From NCBI GenBank assembly GCA_030040995.1, contig JASHOS010000224.1:1-36716 (forward strand): DNA of 36,716 bases, written 5' to 3'. The notes beneath the pieces are model-generated. The model saw nothing but the letters and a program-made list of their open reading frames with translations, made no database searches and was not told where the DNA came from. Source of the DNA: Terriglobia bacterium (GTDB lineage: Bacteria > Acidobacteriota > Terriglobia > UBA7540). The position numbers were made by a program, and so were the translations under genes. This document shows, in pieces, positions 1 through 8,350 of this stretch (position 1 is the stretch's first letter; each line of letters opens with the position of its first letter).

Positions 1-268
1 TCGGTGAAATTCTTCGATCCGATCACAACGGAGTTGTGCGGCCGCAGCGAGCAGGCAGCCATTAGAAGACACAAGGTAACAATGGCAGTGTGCTTCATGA
101 GCGGACCCAACCCGGATTTCTCACCATATCGAGCCGAAGGGCGGGTTTCAGTCCTTCCGCATGGAGCGACGGCTGGTCTTTTCATGATCGAATGGGAACT
201 GCTTCCCGGCAGAGTTGACACCTGTGCCTCCATCTCTGCCGCCGAAATTCGTGAGAAGAACACGCGAA
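1..268. other. Gene-free left edge
   Basis: I see no convincing gene here. An open frame begins at base 4 and runs to 390, but its translation has no recognisable motif, no clear ribosome binding site and an irregular composition, and its second half is repeat copy A read on the other strand. It is probably non-coding sequence, or the far side of a longer mobile segment cut by the window edge. Confidence 0.5.
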
Positions 269-763
269 GGAGTAATGCCCCGGAAGCTCTGGACGGCGAA
301 ACCATACCGAAGCCGTACCGAACCCAAACTTTCCTTGCAAGCCTTTGTGTCAAAAAGGGTTGCTGTTTGCCGCCCTTTTTATCTCGATAAGCTATTTGTT
401 TTCAGTTGATTGAGCGAATCCGGCATCGCCAAAATTTGGGTTCGTCTGGCTTCGCTCCTCTAATGTTCCTTTAAAATCATCAACTTACTTTAAAGACCCG
501 TGGCATAGGGGGCTGTTTTCTGCTTTTTTAGGTCGTTCGAGATAACTATCTCTATTATTTTCTGCGACTTCGCGCAATTCTCCGCTCCGATTGCTCTCTG
601 CGGCAGCCTTTAGCAGAGCGAGCAGCAGCCGGAGCTTTCGATCAATCTGACGGCGAAGCAGGCTATTCATGCGCAAGTGAAAGAATAGCAGTTTCGATTG
701 AGACGGTGGGGACGGGTGAGATGGACGGGGAGTTTTTTTGCGCGGTGCGGCGGAGTCGCAACC
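269..763 (-). repeat. Dispersed repeat, copy A (about 495 bp)
   Basis: Read on the minus strand, this stretch aligns by eye almost end to end with 26615-27210 on the plus strand, so the two copies are inverted and bracket about 26 kb. Shared blocks include the minus-strand start TTGCGACTCCGC, the stretch CTTGCGCATGAATAG, AATTGCGCGAAGTC and AGGCTTGCAAGGAAAG. A 61-residue open frame lies inside at 485-670 on the minus strand, starting at the shared ATG and containing residues QIDR and ELREV, which are also found in copy B. Whether that frame is expressed cannot be told. Copy A lacks the roughly 110 bp insertion present in copy B, so it shows the simpler state of the element. Confidence 0.8.
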
Positions 764-997
764 GGACCGAATGGGACCGTGACCTCGCCCCTTTAGCCCG
801 GCACGTGCCGACCTAAAGGTCGACGCTACAGCGGTCGCAACCAATGAGCGAAAGGGCTAATGGAGTGCAACCCGCCCCTTCCATCGCAGTGGCAAACCTG
901 GTGGGAAAGCCGCGCTAACAGCCTGCGGACGCCCCCCCTGGGAACTGTGATCCTGAGCGTCCACAGCATCACATGCTGGAAGCCTTTCCGCAGTTTG

Positions 998-1636
998 CTA
1001 AACGTGAGAATGCCGGAGGCGGCGCTCGAGAGCTCCGAAAAAGATGTCGGCAACGAGCGCCATAACCGCAGCGGGAACCGCGCCGGCGAGGATCACGCGG
1101 TTGTCAACCATCGCCAGGCCGCGGAAGATGAACTCACCCAGTCCTCCCGCGCCGATGGCGGCGGCGATCGTCGCAATGCCCACGGTGAGCACGGTGGCTA
1201 TTCGCACCCCGGCGATGATCACTCCTGAAGCCAGCGGAAGCTCAACCTGGAACAGCATCTGCCTGCCGGTCATCCCCATTCCTCTCGCTGCCTCCCGCAC
1301 CGCGGGATCGACTCCAGTGATGCCCGCATATGTGTTTCGAATGATGGGTAGCAGCGCGTAAAGCGCAAGCGCCGTAATCGCCAGCCGGTCGGCGCGGGCG
1401 CCCAACCAGGGCGCTGGCAGAAGAAACCCAAAGAGCGCCAGGCTGGGAATGGTTTCAAGGATATTCGCGCTGCCGAGGATGAGCTTATCGAGCCGCGGCC
1501 GCCGCGACACCAATATGCCCAAGGGAACGCCTGCCACAACGGCGATCAGCATCGACGCTCCTACCAGCCAAAGATGTTGCACGCTCAGCTCCAGAATCTC
1601 CTGGCGATGCCTCACAAAATATTCCAGCACGCTCAT
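998..1636 (-). CDS. ABC transporter permease, osmoprotectant/quaternary-amine type (OpuBB/YehW-like)
   Basis: This is an inner-membrane permease of the binding-protein-dependent transport family, 212 residues long, predicted to import glycine betaine, choline or a similar compound with the ATPase encoded just upstream. Several hydrophobic helices are visible. The cytoplasmic loop near residues 115-140, with DPAVREAARGMGMTG, fits the EAA motif that docks on the ATPase. I chose the ATG at 1636 because GGGAGGAG lies a few bases upstream and the protein then begins MSVLEYFV, as in relatives. The frame stays open to 1801, but that extension is translated palindromic repeat. No substrate-binding protein gene follows within the window, so the importer is incomplete here or uses a protein encoded elsewhere. 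The exact substrate is unknown. Confidence 0.88.
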   Translation of the reverse strand: MSVLEYFVRHRQEILELSVQHLWLVGASMLIAVVAGVPLGILVSRRPRLDKLILGSANILETIPSLALFGFLLPAPWLGARADRLAITALALYALLPIIRNTYAGITGVDPAVREAARGMGMTGRQMLFQVELPLASGVIIAGVRIATVLTVGIATIAAAIGAGGLGEFIFRGLAMVDNRVILAGAVPAAVMALVADIFFGALERRLRHSHV

Positions 1637-1662
1637 CCGCTCCTCCCTGAAAGAACAAGAAC

Positions 1663-1761
1663 TCCCCCCTCTCCCGCAAGCGGGAGAGGGGGGACCGCGA
1701 AGCGGTGGGTGAGGGCTCTTTTCGTGGCTTCGCGGGTGTCCGTGGGCTGACGGACATGACC
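1663..1761. repeat. Palindromic repeat, CCCTCACCC family, copy 1
   Basis: A perfect hairpin (CCCCTCTCCCGC facing GCGGGAGAGGGG) is followed by GGGTGAGGGCTCTTTTCG, a GCGGGTG box and a small palindrome ending CATGACC. The same arrangement recurs at 8140-8338 and 32607-32706. This copy sits in the 152 bp between the ATPase and permease genes of the transporter, so it would be transcribed and could stabilise or attenuate the message between them. Confidence 0.7.
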
Positions 1762-1788
1762 AACCGGCAGGTCCGTCATGCGCATCTT

Positions 1789-2565
1789 TTACTGTGGCCA
1801 ACCCAAAATCTTTCCGTTGGCGCGAACCACATCGGCATATTCCCTTGCCGGTCCCTCTATTGAATCAAGAAATTCCGCGGGCGAATAGATTCCGGCTGAT
1901 CTGCCGGCCTCGATCAGCGCGATTCGGCTGGCGAGCAACAAGGCTTCTGTTACGTCATGCGTCACAAATACCATGGTTTTTCTCACCCGCTGCCTTAAGG
2001 AGAGAAACTGGCGCTGGGTCTCGCTGCGTGTCAGCGGATCGAGCGCTCCAAAGGGCTCGTCGAGCAGAAGGAAAGGCGGGTCCGCCGCGAGTGCTCGCGC
2101 CACTCCCACTCGCTGCCGTTGGCCGCCGGAAATCTGGTGGGGATACCGGTTCCGGAACTCTTCGGGATTAAGTCCCACAAGCTCCAGCATCTCCTGAACA
2201 CGCCGATGAACGCGTTCCGGAGGCCATCCCTCCAGTCTTGGGATCAAGCCAACGTTGCGCTCGATCGTAAAGTGAGGGAACAGGCCACCTTCCTGGATGA
2301 CGTATCCGATACGCCGGCGCAACCTGACCGTGTCCCAGCCGGTCGTGGCGCGGCCTTCCACCCGGACAACGCCGCCGCTTGGCAAAATAAGGCCGTTGAT
2401 GAGCCTCAGAATGGTTGTCTTGCCGGAGCCGCTTCGTCCGAGCAGAACAAGCGTTTCGCCTCGATGAATTTCCAGGCAGAAATCCGTGAGCAAGTCACGC
2501 CCGTCCAATCGGAACCGGACGTGGTCAAATTGAATGGCGGGTTCGTCGGGAGGAAGGTCGCTCAT
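1789..2565 (-). CDS. ABC transporter ATP-binding protein, osmoprotectant/quaternary-amine type (OpuBA/YehX-like)
   Basis: This 258-residue ATPase would power the permease encoded downstream. All ABC signatures are present: Walker A GRSGSGKTT at 43-51, Q-loop Q91, signature ISGGQ at 145-149, Walker B FLLLDE at 165-170 and the switch histidine H203. It is shorter than ProV or OpuCA because it ends soon after the ATPase core and has no C-terminal CBS pair, as in the smaller members of the family. The start at 2565 is supported by an ATGA overlap with the stop of the upstream oxidoreductase gene, implying translational coupling. A longer frame to 2610 would extend back over that gene. Substrate specificity cannot be read from the ATPase. 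Confidence 0.88.
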   Translation of the reverse strand: MSDLPPDEPAIQFDHVRFRLDGRDLLTDFCLEIHRGETLVLLGRSGSGKTTILRLINGLILPSGGVVRVEGRATTGWDTVRLRRRIGYVIQEGGLFPHFTIERNVGLIPRLEGWPPERVHRRVQEMLELVGLNPEEFRNRYPHQISGGQRQRVGVARALAADPPFLLLDEPFGALDPLTRSETQRQFLSLRQRVRKTMVFVTHDVTEALLLASRIALIEAGRSAGIYSPAEFLDSIEGPAREYADVVRANGKILGWPQ

Positions 2566-3977
2566 CGCAGAACATCCCGGAGCGCGGCCTGCGCAGCGTA
2601 ATATCCGCACAGGCCATGAACTCCCGGGCCAGGAGGCGTCGAAGACGAGCAGAGATAAAGGCCCTTACAGGAGGTAGAATAAAGCCTGCGCGTGGGACGA
2701 AAGAATAATTGTCGCAGATCCTGCGCCCCGCCGTTGATGCTTCCGCCGATCAGATTCGCATTGTGCCGCTCGAGCTCCAGGGGAGGCAAGACATTTTTCG
2801 CCAGAACCCGGCTGCGGAAGCCGGGAGCAAATCGCTCAATTTGATCTTCGATCCGGCCTACGATCTCAACTTGCGACGCCTGCGGAACGTGACAATAGGC
2901 CCATGCGGTGTGCTGGCCTTCGGGAGCTCGCGTTTCGTCGAAGAGGCTGGGTTGCGCCAGAAGTACAAAGGGCTTCTCCGTGTGTTTACCCTGCCAGGCG
3001 TCGCGCTCGGACGCCGCGATCTCGTCGAAACTACCGCCGAGGTGCACGGTTCCCGCCTGCGCGCACGCCGGCGATTTCCAGGGAACCGGGGCGCTCAAGG
3101 CCCAATCGACTTTGTAGACTCCTGGGCCATACCGGAATCGCGCAAACCGGCGGCGGCTGTGTTCCGGCAACTGGCGGCCCGCAATTCGGAGCAATTGCCG
3201 GGGCGTCAGATCACAGAGAATTGCGCGGGCGGAGGGAAGATCATCCAAAGATTCGACCGGCGAATTCACCACGATCTCTCCCCCCAGCGAACCAAGGCAA
3301 GAAGCCAAAGCATTCGCAACGCTCTGGGAACCCCCGCGCGCAAAAGGCCAGCCGAGGACGTGAGCGGTGGTCATCAGGATCAGACCAAAAGCGGCGCTGG
3401 GCGGCTTCTCAAGCGGCAGAACCGAATGAGCCGCCAGACCTGCAAACAAGGCGCGGGCGCGCTCTCCCCGGAACGCTGTACGGACAAAGCCACGCGCCGA
3501 GCGGATCGCATGCATACCGAACCGGGAAGCGACCACCGGATGACGCGGAATCCGCGGGGGCCCGAGGAACATGGCGGCCAGCTTTTTCCAATCATTCACC
3601 AGCGCCTTCACCAACTTGCGATAGCGCGTTCCGTCTTCGCCGAGATCGCCGGCCGTCAGGTCGATTGAGCGGTTCATCAATACGGCGCCTTCGTCCAGCG
3701 CATGCGCCAGCGGCGCGGGAGGGTGAATCCACTCGAGACCGTGTTCCTCAAGCTTCAGACCAGCAAAGAATTGCGATGCCAAGGCCATGGGATGCACGGC
3801 GGAGCACACGTCATGCTTGAATCCCGGTAGCGTCAATTGCCCGGAGGAAGCCCCTCCGCCGATATTGCCCTGAGCTTCAATCACCACGACAGACCGGCCA
3901 GTGCGCGCAATCGTAATGGCCGCAGCCAGTCCGTTCGGGCCGGACCCAACGACAACGGCGTCGTATGAGCTCCTCAT
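2562..3977 (-). CDS. FAD-dependent oxidoreductase, phytoene desaturase/PYROXD2-like
   Basis: This is a 471-residue flavoprotein of the NAD(P)/FAD-dependent oxidoreductase superfamily. The N-terminal dinucleotide fold is clear (VVVGSGPNGLAAA, glycines 11, 13 and 16, with the acidic end of strand 2 in VVVIEA). The C-terminal part has a flavin-contacting glycine-rich stretch, PGPGVHGLCGYYAA. The overall pattern resembles the CrtI/PYROXD2 group rather than amine oxidases. No carotenoid genes are nearby, so a carotenoid role is not implied. The start at 3977 overlaps the ligase stop as ATGA, and the gene's stop overlaps the ATPase start in the same way, so all three are probably co-translated. The reaction and substrate are unknown. 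Confidence 0.8.
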   Translation of the reverse strand: MRSSYDAVVVGSGPNGLAAAITIARTGRSVVVIEAQGNIGGGASSGQLTLPGFKHDVCSAVHPMALASQFFAGLKLEEHGLEWIHPPAPLAHALDEGAVLMNRSIDLTAGDLGEDGTRYRKLVKALVNDWKKLAAMFLGPPRIPRHPVVASRFGMHAIRSARGFVRTAFRGERARALFAGLAAHSVLPLEKPPSAAFGLILMTTAHVLGWPFARGGSQSVANALASCLGSLGGEIVVNSPVESLDDLPSARAILCDLTPRQLLRIAGRQLPEHSRRRFARFRYGPGVYKVDWALSAPVPWKSPACAQAGTVHLGGSFDEIAASERDAWQGKHTEKPFVLLAQPSLFDETRAPEGQHTAWAYCHVPQASQVEIVGRIEDQIERFAPGFRSRVLAKNVLPPLELERHNANLIGGSINGGAQDLRQLFFRPTRRLYSTSCKGLYLCSSSTPPGPGVHGLCGYYAAQAALRDVLR

Positions 3978-5629
3978 ATTTCGGGATTCGTTTTGGGCTT
4001 GTGCGATCTTCTTCCGGCTTTGCGGCCGGCCAAGGCCGTCGAAGCCGGGGAAGGCATTTCCGACTTGAACTGGCACTCCGTGGCCTCGCGGTCGTCTAAA
4101 AGGGCCAGGAATACGGGAGCGCGAAGGTGCGCGTCATTGGTCCAGTTGGCATATTTGACGCGGGCCACTACCGACGGCGTCACCCAATAAGCTGTTTCTC
4201 TCGTATTCGGGACGTTATCAAACGGGCAGAGTTTGGACGCGCGGCGGCGAAGCTTCGCGTAAATCTCGCTTTGCCGGTTTTGGTCGAAACCTGTTCCTAC
4301 GCCGCCGATGAAGCGAAGCCGCTTGCCTTCGTAAAGGCCCAGCAGGAGCGCGCCAAAATGCTCGCGCGAGCCGCGCGGAGCCGTATAGCCTCCCACCACG
4401 GCATCGACTTCGCGGGTTATTTTGAACTTCACCCAATCGCGGCTCCGCGCTTCCGAATACGCGCTGCTGGCCCGCTTGCCGATGATGCCTTCGAGACCGC
4501 GGCCGCGAGCTATTTCGAACAACTCTTTCCCCTTTTTCAGTTGATGGTCCGCGTAGAAGATAGGCGCTCTCGATTCCAGGACGTTGTGGAGCAGCCGCTT
4601 TCGTTCCAACAGGGGCGAGCGGCGAAGGTCGTAGCCGTCGCAGTAAAGGACGTCAAAAATATAATATGTGACAGGTGTCTGCTGCTGCGCCAATTTAGGT
4701 GGTGCTTCGAGATTGATACGGGCTTGCAATCGCTGAAAATCGCTTCGGCCAGTTGAGTCAAGGGCGACTATTTCTCCGTCCAATACTGCCGTTTTCGCTC
4801 TGATCCGTTGCGGCAACACGGCTAACTCCGGGTATTGGCGAGTGATGACCTGCCCTCGGCGGGAGCGCAATTCCGAGCGTCCATTTGCCACCCATGCCAG
4901 AGCCCGCACACCGTCCCATTTGATCTCAAAAAGCCAGTCAGGGTCAGAAAATGGCTCATCGACCAATGTGGCGAGCATCGGGTGCAGCCTTTGAGGCATT
5001 CGCGATTTGCGCGCGCCGTCAAGCAAGCGCGGCTCGGCGGACGGCGAAGGTTCCCGGAGCCGGTGTCCGGCCTTGACCTCTTCAATACTCCGTCCATCCC
5101 GTACCGATCGATCGTGAGCTTCAATATGCCATTGGGGGTCCGCTTCGCTATCCCGGTGCTTGATGAGCAGCCAAGGCCTGCCGTTTCCTTTTGCCCGCTT
5201 CATGCGGACCAGCACGAACCCTCCTCGCAGCTTCTCGCCGTGAAGCACGAATTTGATCTCACCGCGTCTGTATTGTTCAGAGGCGGATATCTCGCCTTCA
5301 GGCTCAAAGGTCCCGCAGTCCCACACGATCACCGGGCCGGCGCCGTAGTTTCCCTCGGGAATCACTCCTTCGAAGTTTGCGTATTCCAAAGGGTGGTCTT
5401 CAGTTTCCATCGCCAGCCGCTTATCCGCAGGGTTCATGGACGGGCCTTTGGGAACCGCCCAAGACTTCAGGACTCCGTCAATTTCCAGGCGGAAGTCGTA
5501 GTGCAGCCGGGTGGCGTCGTGCTTTTGAATCACGAAGCGGTTCCCCGAAGATGCCGTAGTCTTGCCCGGAGCGGGCTCTGGCGTCTCTTCGAACCGCCGC
5601 TTACGCCGGTATGTAGAGAGTGAGCTCAT
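3974..5629 (-). CDS. ligD: ATP-dependent DNA ligase LigD-type: 3'-phosphoesterase plus ligase domains, no polymerase
   Basis: This 551-residue protein combines two of the three LigD modules used in bacterial end joining. Residues about 30-150 are the 3'-phosphoesterase domain with its metal-site pattern (H37, H43, D45, H79). Residues about 212-530 are the ATP-dependent ligase with nucleotidyl-accepting lysine K237 in EIKWDG, followed by the OB-fold part. The primase-polymerase domain is absent and no Ku gene is in the window, so repair by this enzyme would need partners encoded elsewhere. I chose the ATG at 5629 because the protein then begins close to the usual phosphoesterase start (YRRKRRFEETPEP). 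An upstream ATG at 5710 adds only unconserved residues. It is the first gene of a minus-strand run with overlapping stops and starts. Confidence 0.9.
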   Translation of the reverse strand: MSSLSTYRRKRRFEETPEPAPGKTTASSGNRFVIQKHDATRLHYDFRLEIDGVLKSWAVPKGPSMNPADKRLAMETEDHPLEYANFEGVIPEGNYGAGPVIVWDCGTFEPEGEISASEQYRRGEIKFVLHGEKLRGGFVLVRMKRAKGNGRPWLLIKHRDSEADPQWHIEAHDRSVRDGRSIEEVKAGHRLREPSPSAEPRLLDGARKSRMPQRLHPMLATLVDEPFSDPDWLFEIKWDGVRALAWVANGRSELRSRRGQVITRQYPELAVLPQRIRAKTAVLDGEIVALDSTGRSDFQRLQARINLEAPPKLAQQQTPVTYYIFDVLYCDGYDLRRSPLLERKRLLHNVLESRAPIFYADHQLKKGKELFEIARGRGLEGIIGKRASSAYSEARSRDWVKFKITREVDAVVGGYTAPRGSREHFGALLLGLYEGKRLRFIGGVGTGFDQNRQSEIYAKLRRRASKLCPFDNVPNTRETAYWVTPSVVARVKYANWTNDAHLRAPVFLALLDDREATECQFKSEMPSPASTALAGRKAGRRSHKPKTNPEI

Positions 5630-6213
5630 ATCTTTTATTTTTGGATGTGCCGGGGTTAGCGGGATGAGGCACCATACTTTGACCCGGCGGCTCTTGGAGT
5701 TTGCACCCATGCGCTGAGCTTGGCCGAAAGGGCAAGTCAGCAGCGCTCAACTGGCGGGAAAGAGCCTCTTCGTTCCCAATTCGCTCGTGGTTAGGATCAG
5801 TCGGGCGACATTACTAGTGGGAAGGCGATTTCCCAACACCTATGGTCGTTCCGGGGCGCTGGCTTTGGGGATGCCGACCGTGCGGCCAAGTCGCTTCGGC
5901 GACCACTGGGCTTTCGGGAATCGGCCTTAGGCCGCGGGCAGGCGTTGCTGCTTCCCGAAGATTTCGGGCACGATATTCGACCACATGATATTCGACGTTG
6001 CATCCGAGCGCCATCCGGTATAGACTCCGAGCCTATCGGCCCAAGAGTTTAGAGAATTCTGATCCACGGGTTCGCCCGAAGAACTTGTCCCGGCGATGAA
6101 ACGCCTGGAAAGGCGGCAAGTGCGGTTCGTTTTCCATTGGCAGGGCGCTTTAACAACGGAAGACAACCGGCCTTACGCGTAACGCCAGTGCCCACTGGAG
6201 GCGGGAGAATCAT
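5630..6213. other. Gene-free 584 bp between divergent genes
   Basis: This stretch separates the minus-strand ligase operon from the plus-strand radical SAM gene, so it should carry promoters for both, but I see no convincing sigma-70 pair. It contains small palindromes (GGGAAGGCGATTTCCC near 5819, GTCGCTTCGGCGAC near 5890, GGCCTTAGGCC near 5923). Short open frames on the minus strand have no recognisable features. A cobalamin riboswitch would make sense before a B12-binding protein, but the B12 box was not found. Confidence 0.5.
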
Positions 6214-7860
6214 ATGAAAGGATCACGTGTGGCTTCCGTATTCGTTTCCTCGCGGGATGCCGAGGGGACGTTCCCTCCGCTTGGCAAGGAGCTCAAAGCG
6301 CTTCTGGTCTGGCCCAGGATCCCTAATTCATTCTGGACGTTCACCGGAATGATGGAACTGCTGCCGGAGAAGGTTGTCATGCCGCCGCTGGGACTGATCA
6401 CAGTAGCGGCGCTGTGTCCGGAAAGCTGGACGCTCCGCTTGGTAGACCAGTGCGTGGAGGAACTCACCGACGAGGATATCCTCTGGGCCGACCTGGTGAT
6501 GGTCAGCGCCATGACCGTGCAGCGCGACGGACTCCAGGAAGTCCTGGCGCGCGCGCGACGCTTGGGTCGGCGGACGATAGTGGGTGGGCCCTACGCCAGC
6601 GGCGAGCCTGCTCGCATGCTAGCCATCGCCGACCACGTCGTCGCGGGCGAGCCCGATGAAGTGTTTGGTGAAATCGCCCGCGACCTGGAGGAGGGCACGG
6701 CGCGGCGGCTCTACGAAATCCCCGACAAGCCCGACGTCACCCGGAACCCGGCGCCCCGCTTTGACCTGCTCAAGCTGAATTGCTACGCTTCGATGTCCGT
6801 GCAGTTTTCCCGCGGCTGTCCCTTCCAGTGCGAATTCTGCGACATCATCATCCTTTACGGGCGCAAGCCCCGTACCAAGCTTCCCGCGCAGATGCTGGCC
6901 GAACTCGACACGCTGCTCAGCCTGGGTTGGCGGAAGCAAGTCTTCATGGTAGACGACAACTTCATCGGCAATCATACTCGTGCCCTCGAACTCTGCGTGG
7001 AGCTCGAGAAGTGGCAGCAGGCACGGGGTTATCCCGTCATGTTTTACACCGAAGCCTCGATGGACCTGGCGCGCAAGTCCGCGCTTATGGAAGCGATGGT
7101 GCGCGCCAACTTCTTCTACGTGTTCCTGGGCATCGAAAGCCCCTCCAAAGAGTCCCTCCAGGAAGTGAAAAAGCTTCAGAACTTGGCGATGGACCCGGTG
7201 AGTTGCGTTGACGCCATTCAGAAGAAGGGCCTCTGGGTGACCGGCGGCTTCATTATGGGCTTCGATTCGGATACGGAAGAGATCTTCGAGCAGCAGGTGG
7301 AATTCATCGAGCGCACGGCGATTCCCTGGGCGCTCATCAACTTCCTGCACGCGCTACCGCGCACGGCGCTTTACGACCGCATGCAGCGCGAAGGGCGCAT
7401 CCTGGAATCGCGCGGCAGCAGTAGTGACGGCACGCCTCCCAATTTCCGCACTCTCATGGAACCGAACGTCCTGCTCCGAGGATTCGGCAGTACCGTGGCG
7501 GCAATCTACGACCCGGAAACATTCTACGCGCGCGCCTGGCGCTCTCTCCAGAGCTGGAAGTCGAAGCGTTATCAGCATCCTGCGCAGCAGCCCACGGCTC
7601 TGACCATTGCGGGCATTCTGGCGCGGTCAATCTGGCGTCAAGGCCTGCGCTCCTCATATCGGAAAGCCTATTGGAAATACTTCTTCAAGATCCTCACCCG
7701 TTTCCCACTGAATCGCCCGAAGCTTTGGATGGGCGTAACCATCCTGATTTCCGGCCAGCACTTCATTCCTTACGCCGGGGAACTGGCCCGCAAAGTTGAG
7801 ACCGAATTGGAACGCGTTCGGCACGTTCGCGAAGTAATACCTATCCCTGTGGAACAGTAG
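6214..7860 (+). CDS. B12-binding radical SAM protein, DUF4070/HpnP-like
   Basis: This 548-residue protein belongs to the class B radical SAM group, which uses cobalamin and S-adenosylmethionine, usually to methylate unreactive carbons. Residues about 28-165 form the B12-binding domain. The radical SAM cluster is bound by C202, C206 and C209 in RGCPFQCEFCD. The following IIILYGRKPRTK stretch and the C-terminal DUF4070-like region match the family that includes the hopanoid C-2 methylase HpnP. The true HpnP role is not established, because this family has many uncharacterised paralogs and no hopanoid genes are adjacent. The start at 6214 has GGGAG six bases upstream. About 28 residues precede the conserved LLVWPRIPNSFW region, which is longer than usual. 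Confidence 0.85.
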   Translation: MKGSRVASVFVSSRDAEGTFPPLGKELKALLVWPRIPNSFWTFTGMMELLPEKVVMPPLGLITVAALCPESWTLRLVDQCVEELTDEDILWADLVMVSAMTVQRDGLQEVLARARRLGRRTIVGGPYASGEPARMLAIADHVVAGEPDEVFGEIARDLEEGTARRLYEIPDKPDVTRNPAPRFDLLKLNCYASMSVQFSRGCPFQCEFCDIIILYGRKPRTKLPAQMLAELDTLLSLGWRKQVFMVDDNFIGNHTRALELCVELEKWQQARGYPVMFYTEASMDLARKSALMEAMVRANFFYVFLGIESPSKESLQEVKKLQNLAMDPVSCVDAIQKKGLWVTGGFIMGFDSDTEEIFEQQVEFIERTAIPWALINFLHALPRTALYDRMQREGRILESRGSSSDGTPPNFRTLMEPNVLLRGFGSTVAAIYDPETFYARAWRSLQSWKSKRYQHPAQQPTALTIAGILARSIWRQGLRSSYRKAYWKYFFKILTRFPLNRPKLWMGVTILISGQHFIPYAGELARKVETELERVRHVREVIPIPVEQ

Positions 7861-8139
7861 CCTTCGGCTGTGACCTCAGCAACTATTCGGGCCGGCTTGA
7901 CATTCCAAGGCACGCCACGGTCAGAAAAAGTCGTCGAGGCAATATCGTGGCTCAGGCTTGTCCAAATTAGCTTTCACATCTTTGGGGGCGACGTGCGGCA
8001 AAGCCCCTCTCGATTAGGCTAATTTGGACACCATTGAATCGTGGCTAGTCTCTGGAGCCTGCCCCAAGAAACGCAGTTGCCAGAAACTGTGCCGCCCTTG
8101 TGAAGCCTCCATAAGCGACATTACACTATTCACGTGTAA
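7861..8139. other. Intergenic region with 12 bp inverted repeat
   Basis: GTCCAAATTAGC at 7960-7971 faces its exact complement at 8018-8029 across a 46-base loop. An 8 bp palindrome, CATTACAC/GTGTAATG, lies at 8119-8141 upstream of the VKOR fusion gene and could be an operator. No gene is seen. The larger inverted repeat might be a weak terminator for the radical SAM gene or the remains of a small element. Confidence 0.45.
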
Positions 8140-8338
8140 TGGCTCTGCTCCGAAATGCTCGGCCGGGACCCCCTCACCCGCCTGCGGGCAGGAGCCGCTC
8201 CGTCGCTGAAGCTCTGGAGCGTAAGCGACCTTCGGTGGGCGCAGGCCCGGCGCTGCGCGCCGCCCTCTCCCCCAAAGGGGCGAGGGCAGGGGTCGTTTTG
8301 ATGCTTTGGGCTGTCGCGAAGCGACATGACCGACTGAT
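8140..8338. repeat. Palindromic repeat, CCCTCACCC family, copy 2
   Basis: The stretch GGGACCCCCTCACCCG begins the core. It is followed by GC-rich palindromes (GGCGCTGCGCGCC), a CCTCTCCCCCAAAGGGGCGAGGG hairpin split around AAA, and a TCGCGAAGCGACATGACC tail before CGACTGATGC. The left flank (CTCTGCTCCGAAA) and right end match the repeat at 32559-32712. This copy is longer because of an extra palindromic block near 8185-8245. It ends about a dozen bases before the VKOR-fusion start codon and so lies in that gene's likely leader. Confidence 0.7.
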
Positions 8339-8350
8339 GCGGATCACACC

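Noticed and set aside
4-390. Possible 128-residue protein at the left edge
   Set aside because: No recognisable motif, no clear ribosome site, and its end lies in a non-coding repeat.
2709-3820. Overlapping plus-strand open frames of about 300 codons
   Set aside because: Antisense to the FAD oxidoreductase, which has its dinucleotide-binding motif and coupled stops.
5630-6213. Cobalamin riboswitch before the B12-binding radical SAM gene
   Set aside because: The B12 box and the paired core were not found; only small unrelated palindromes are present.
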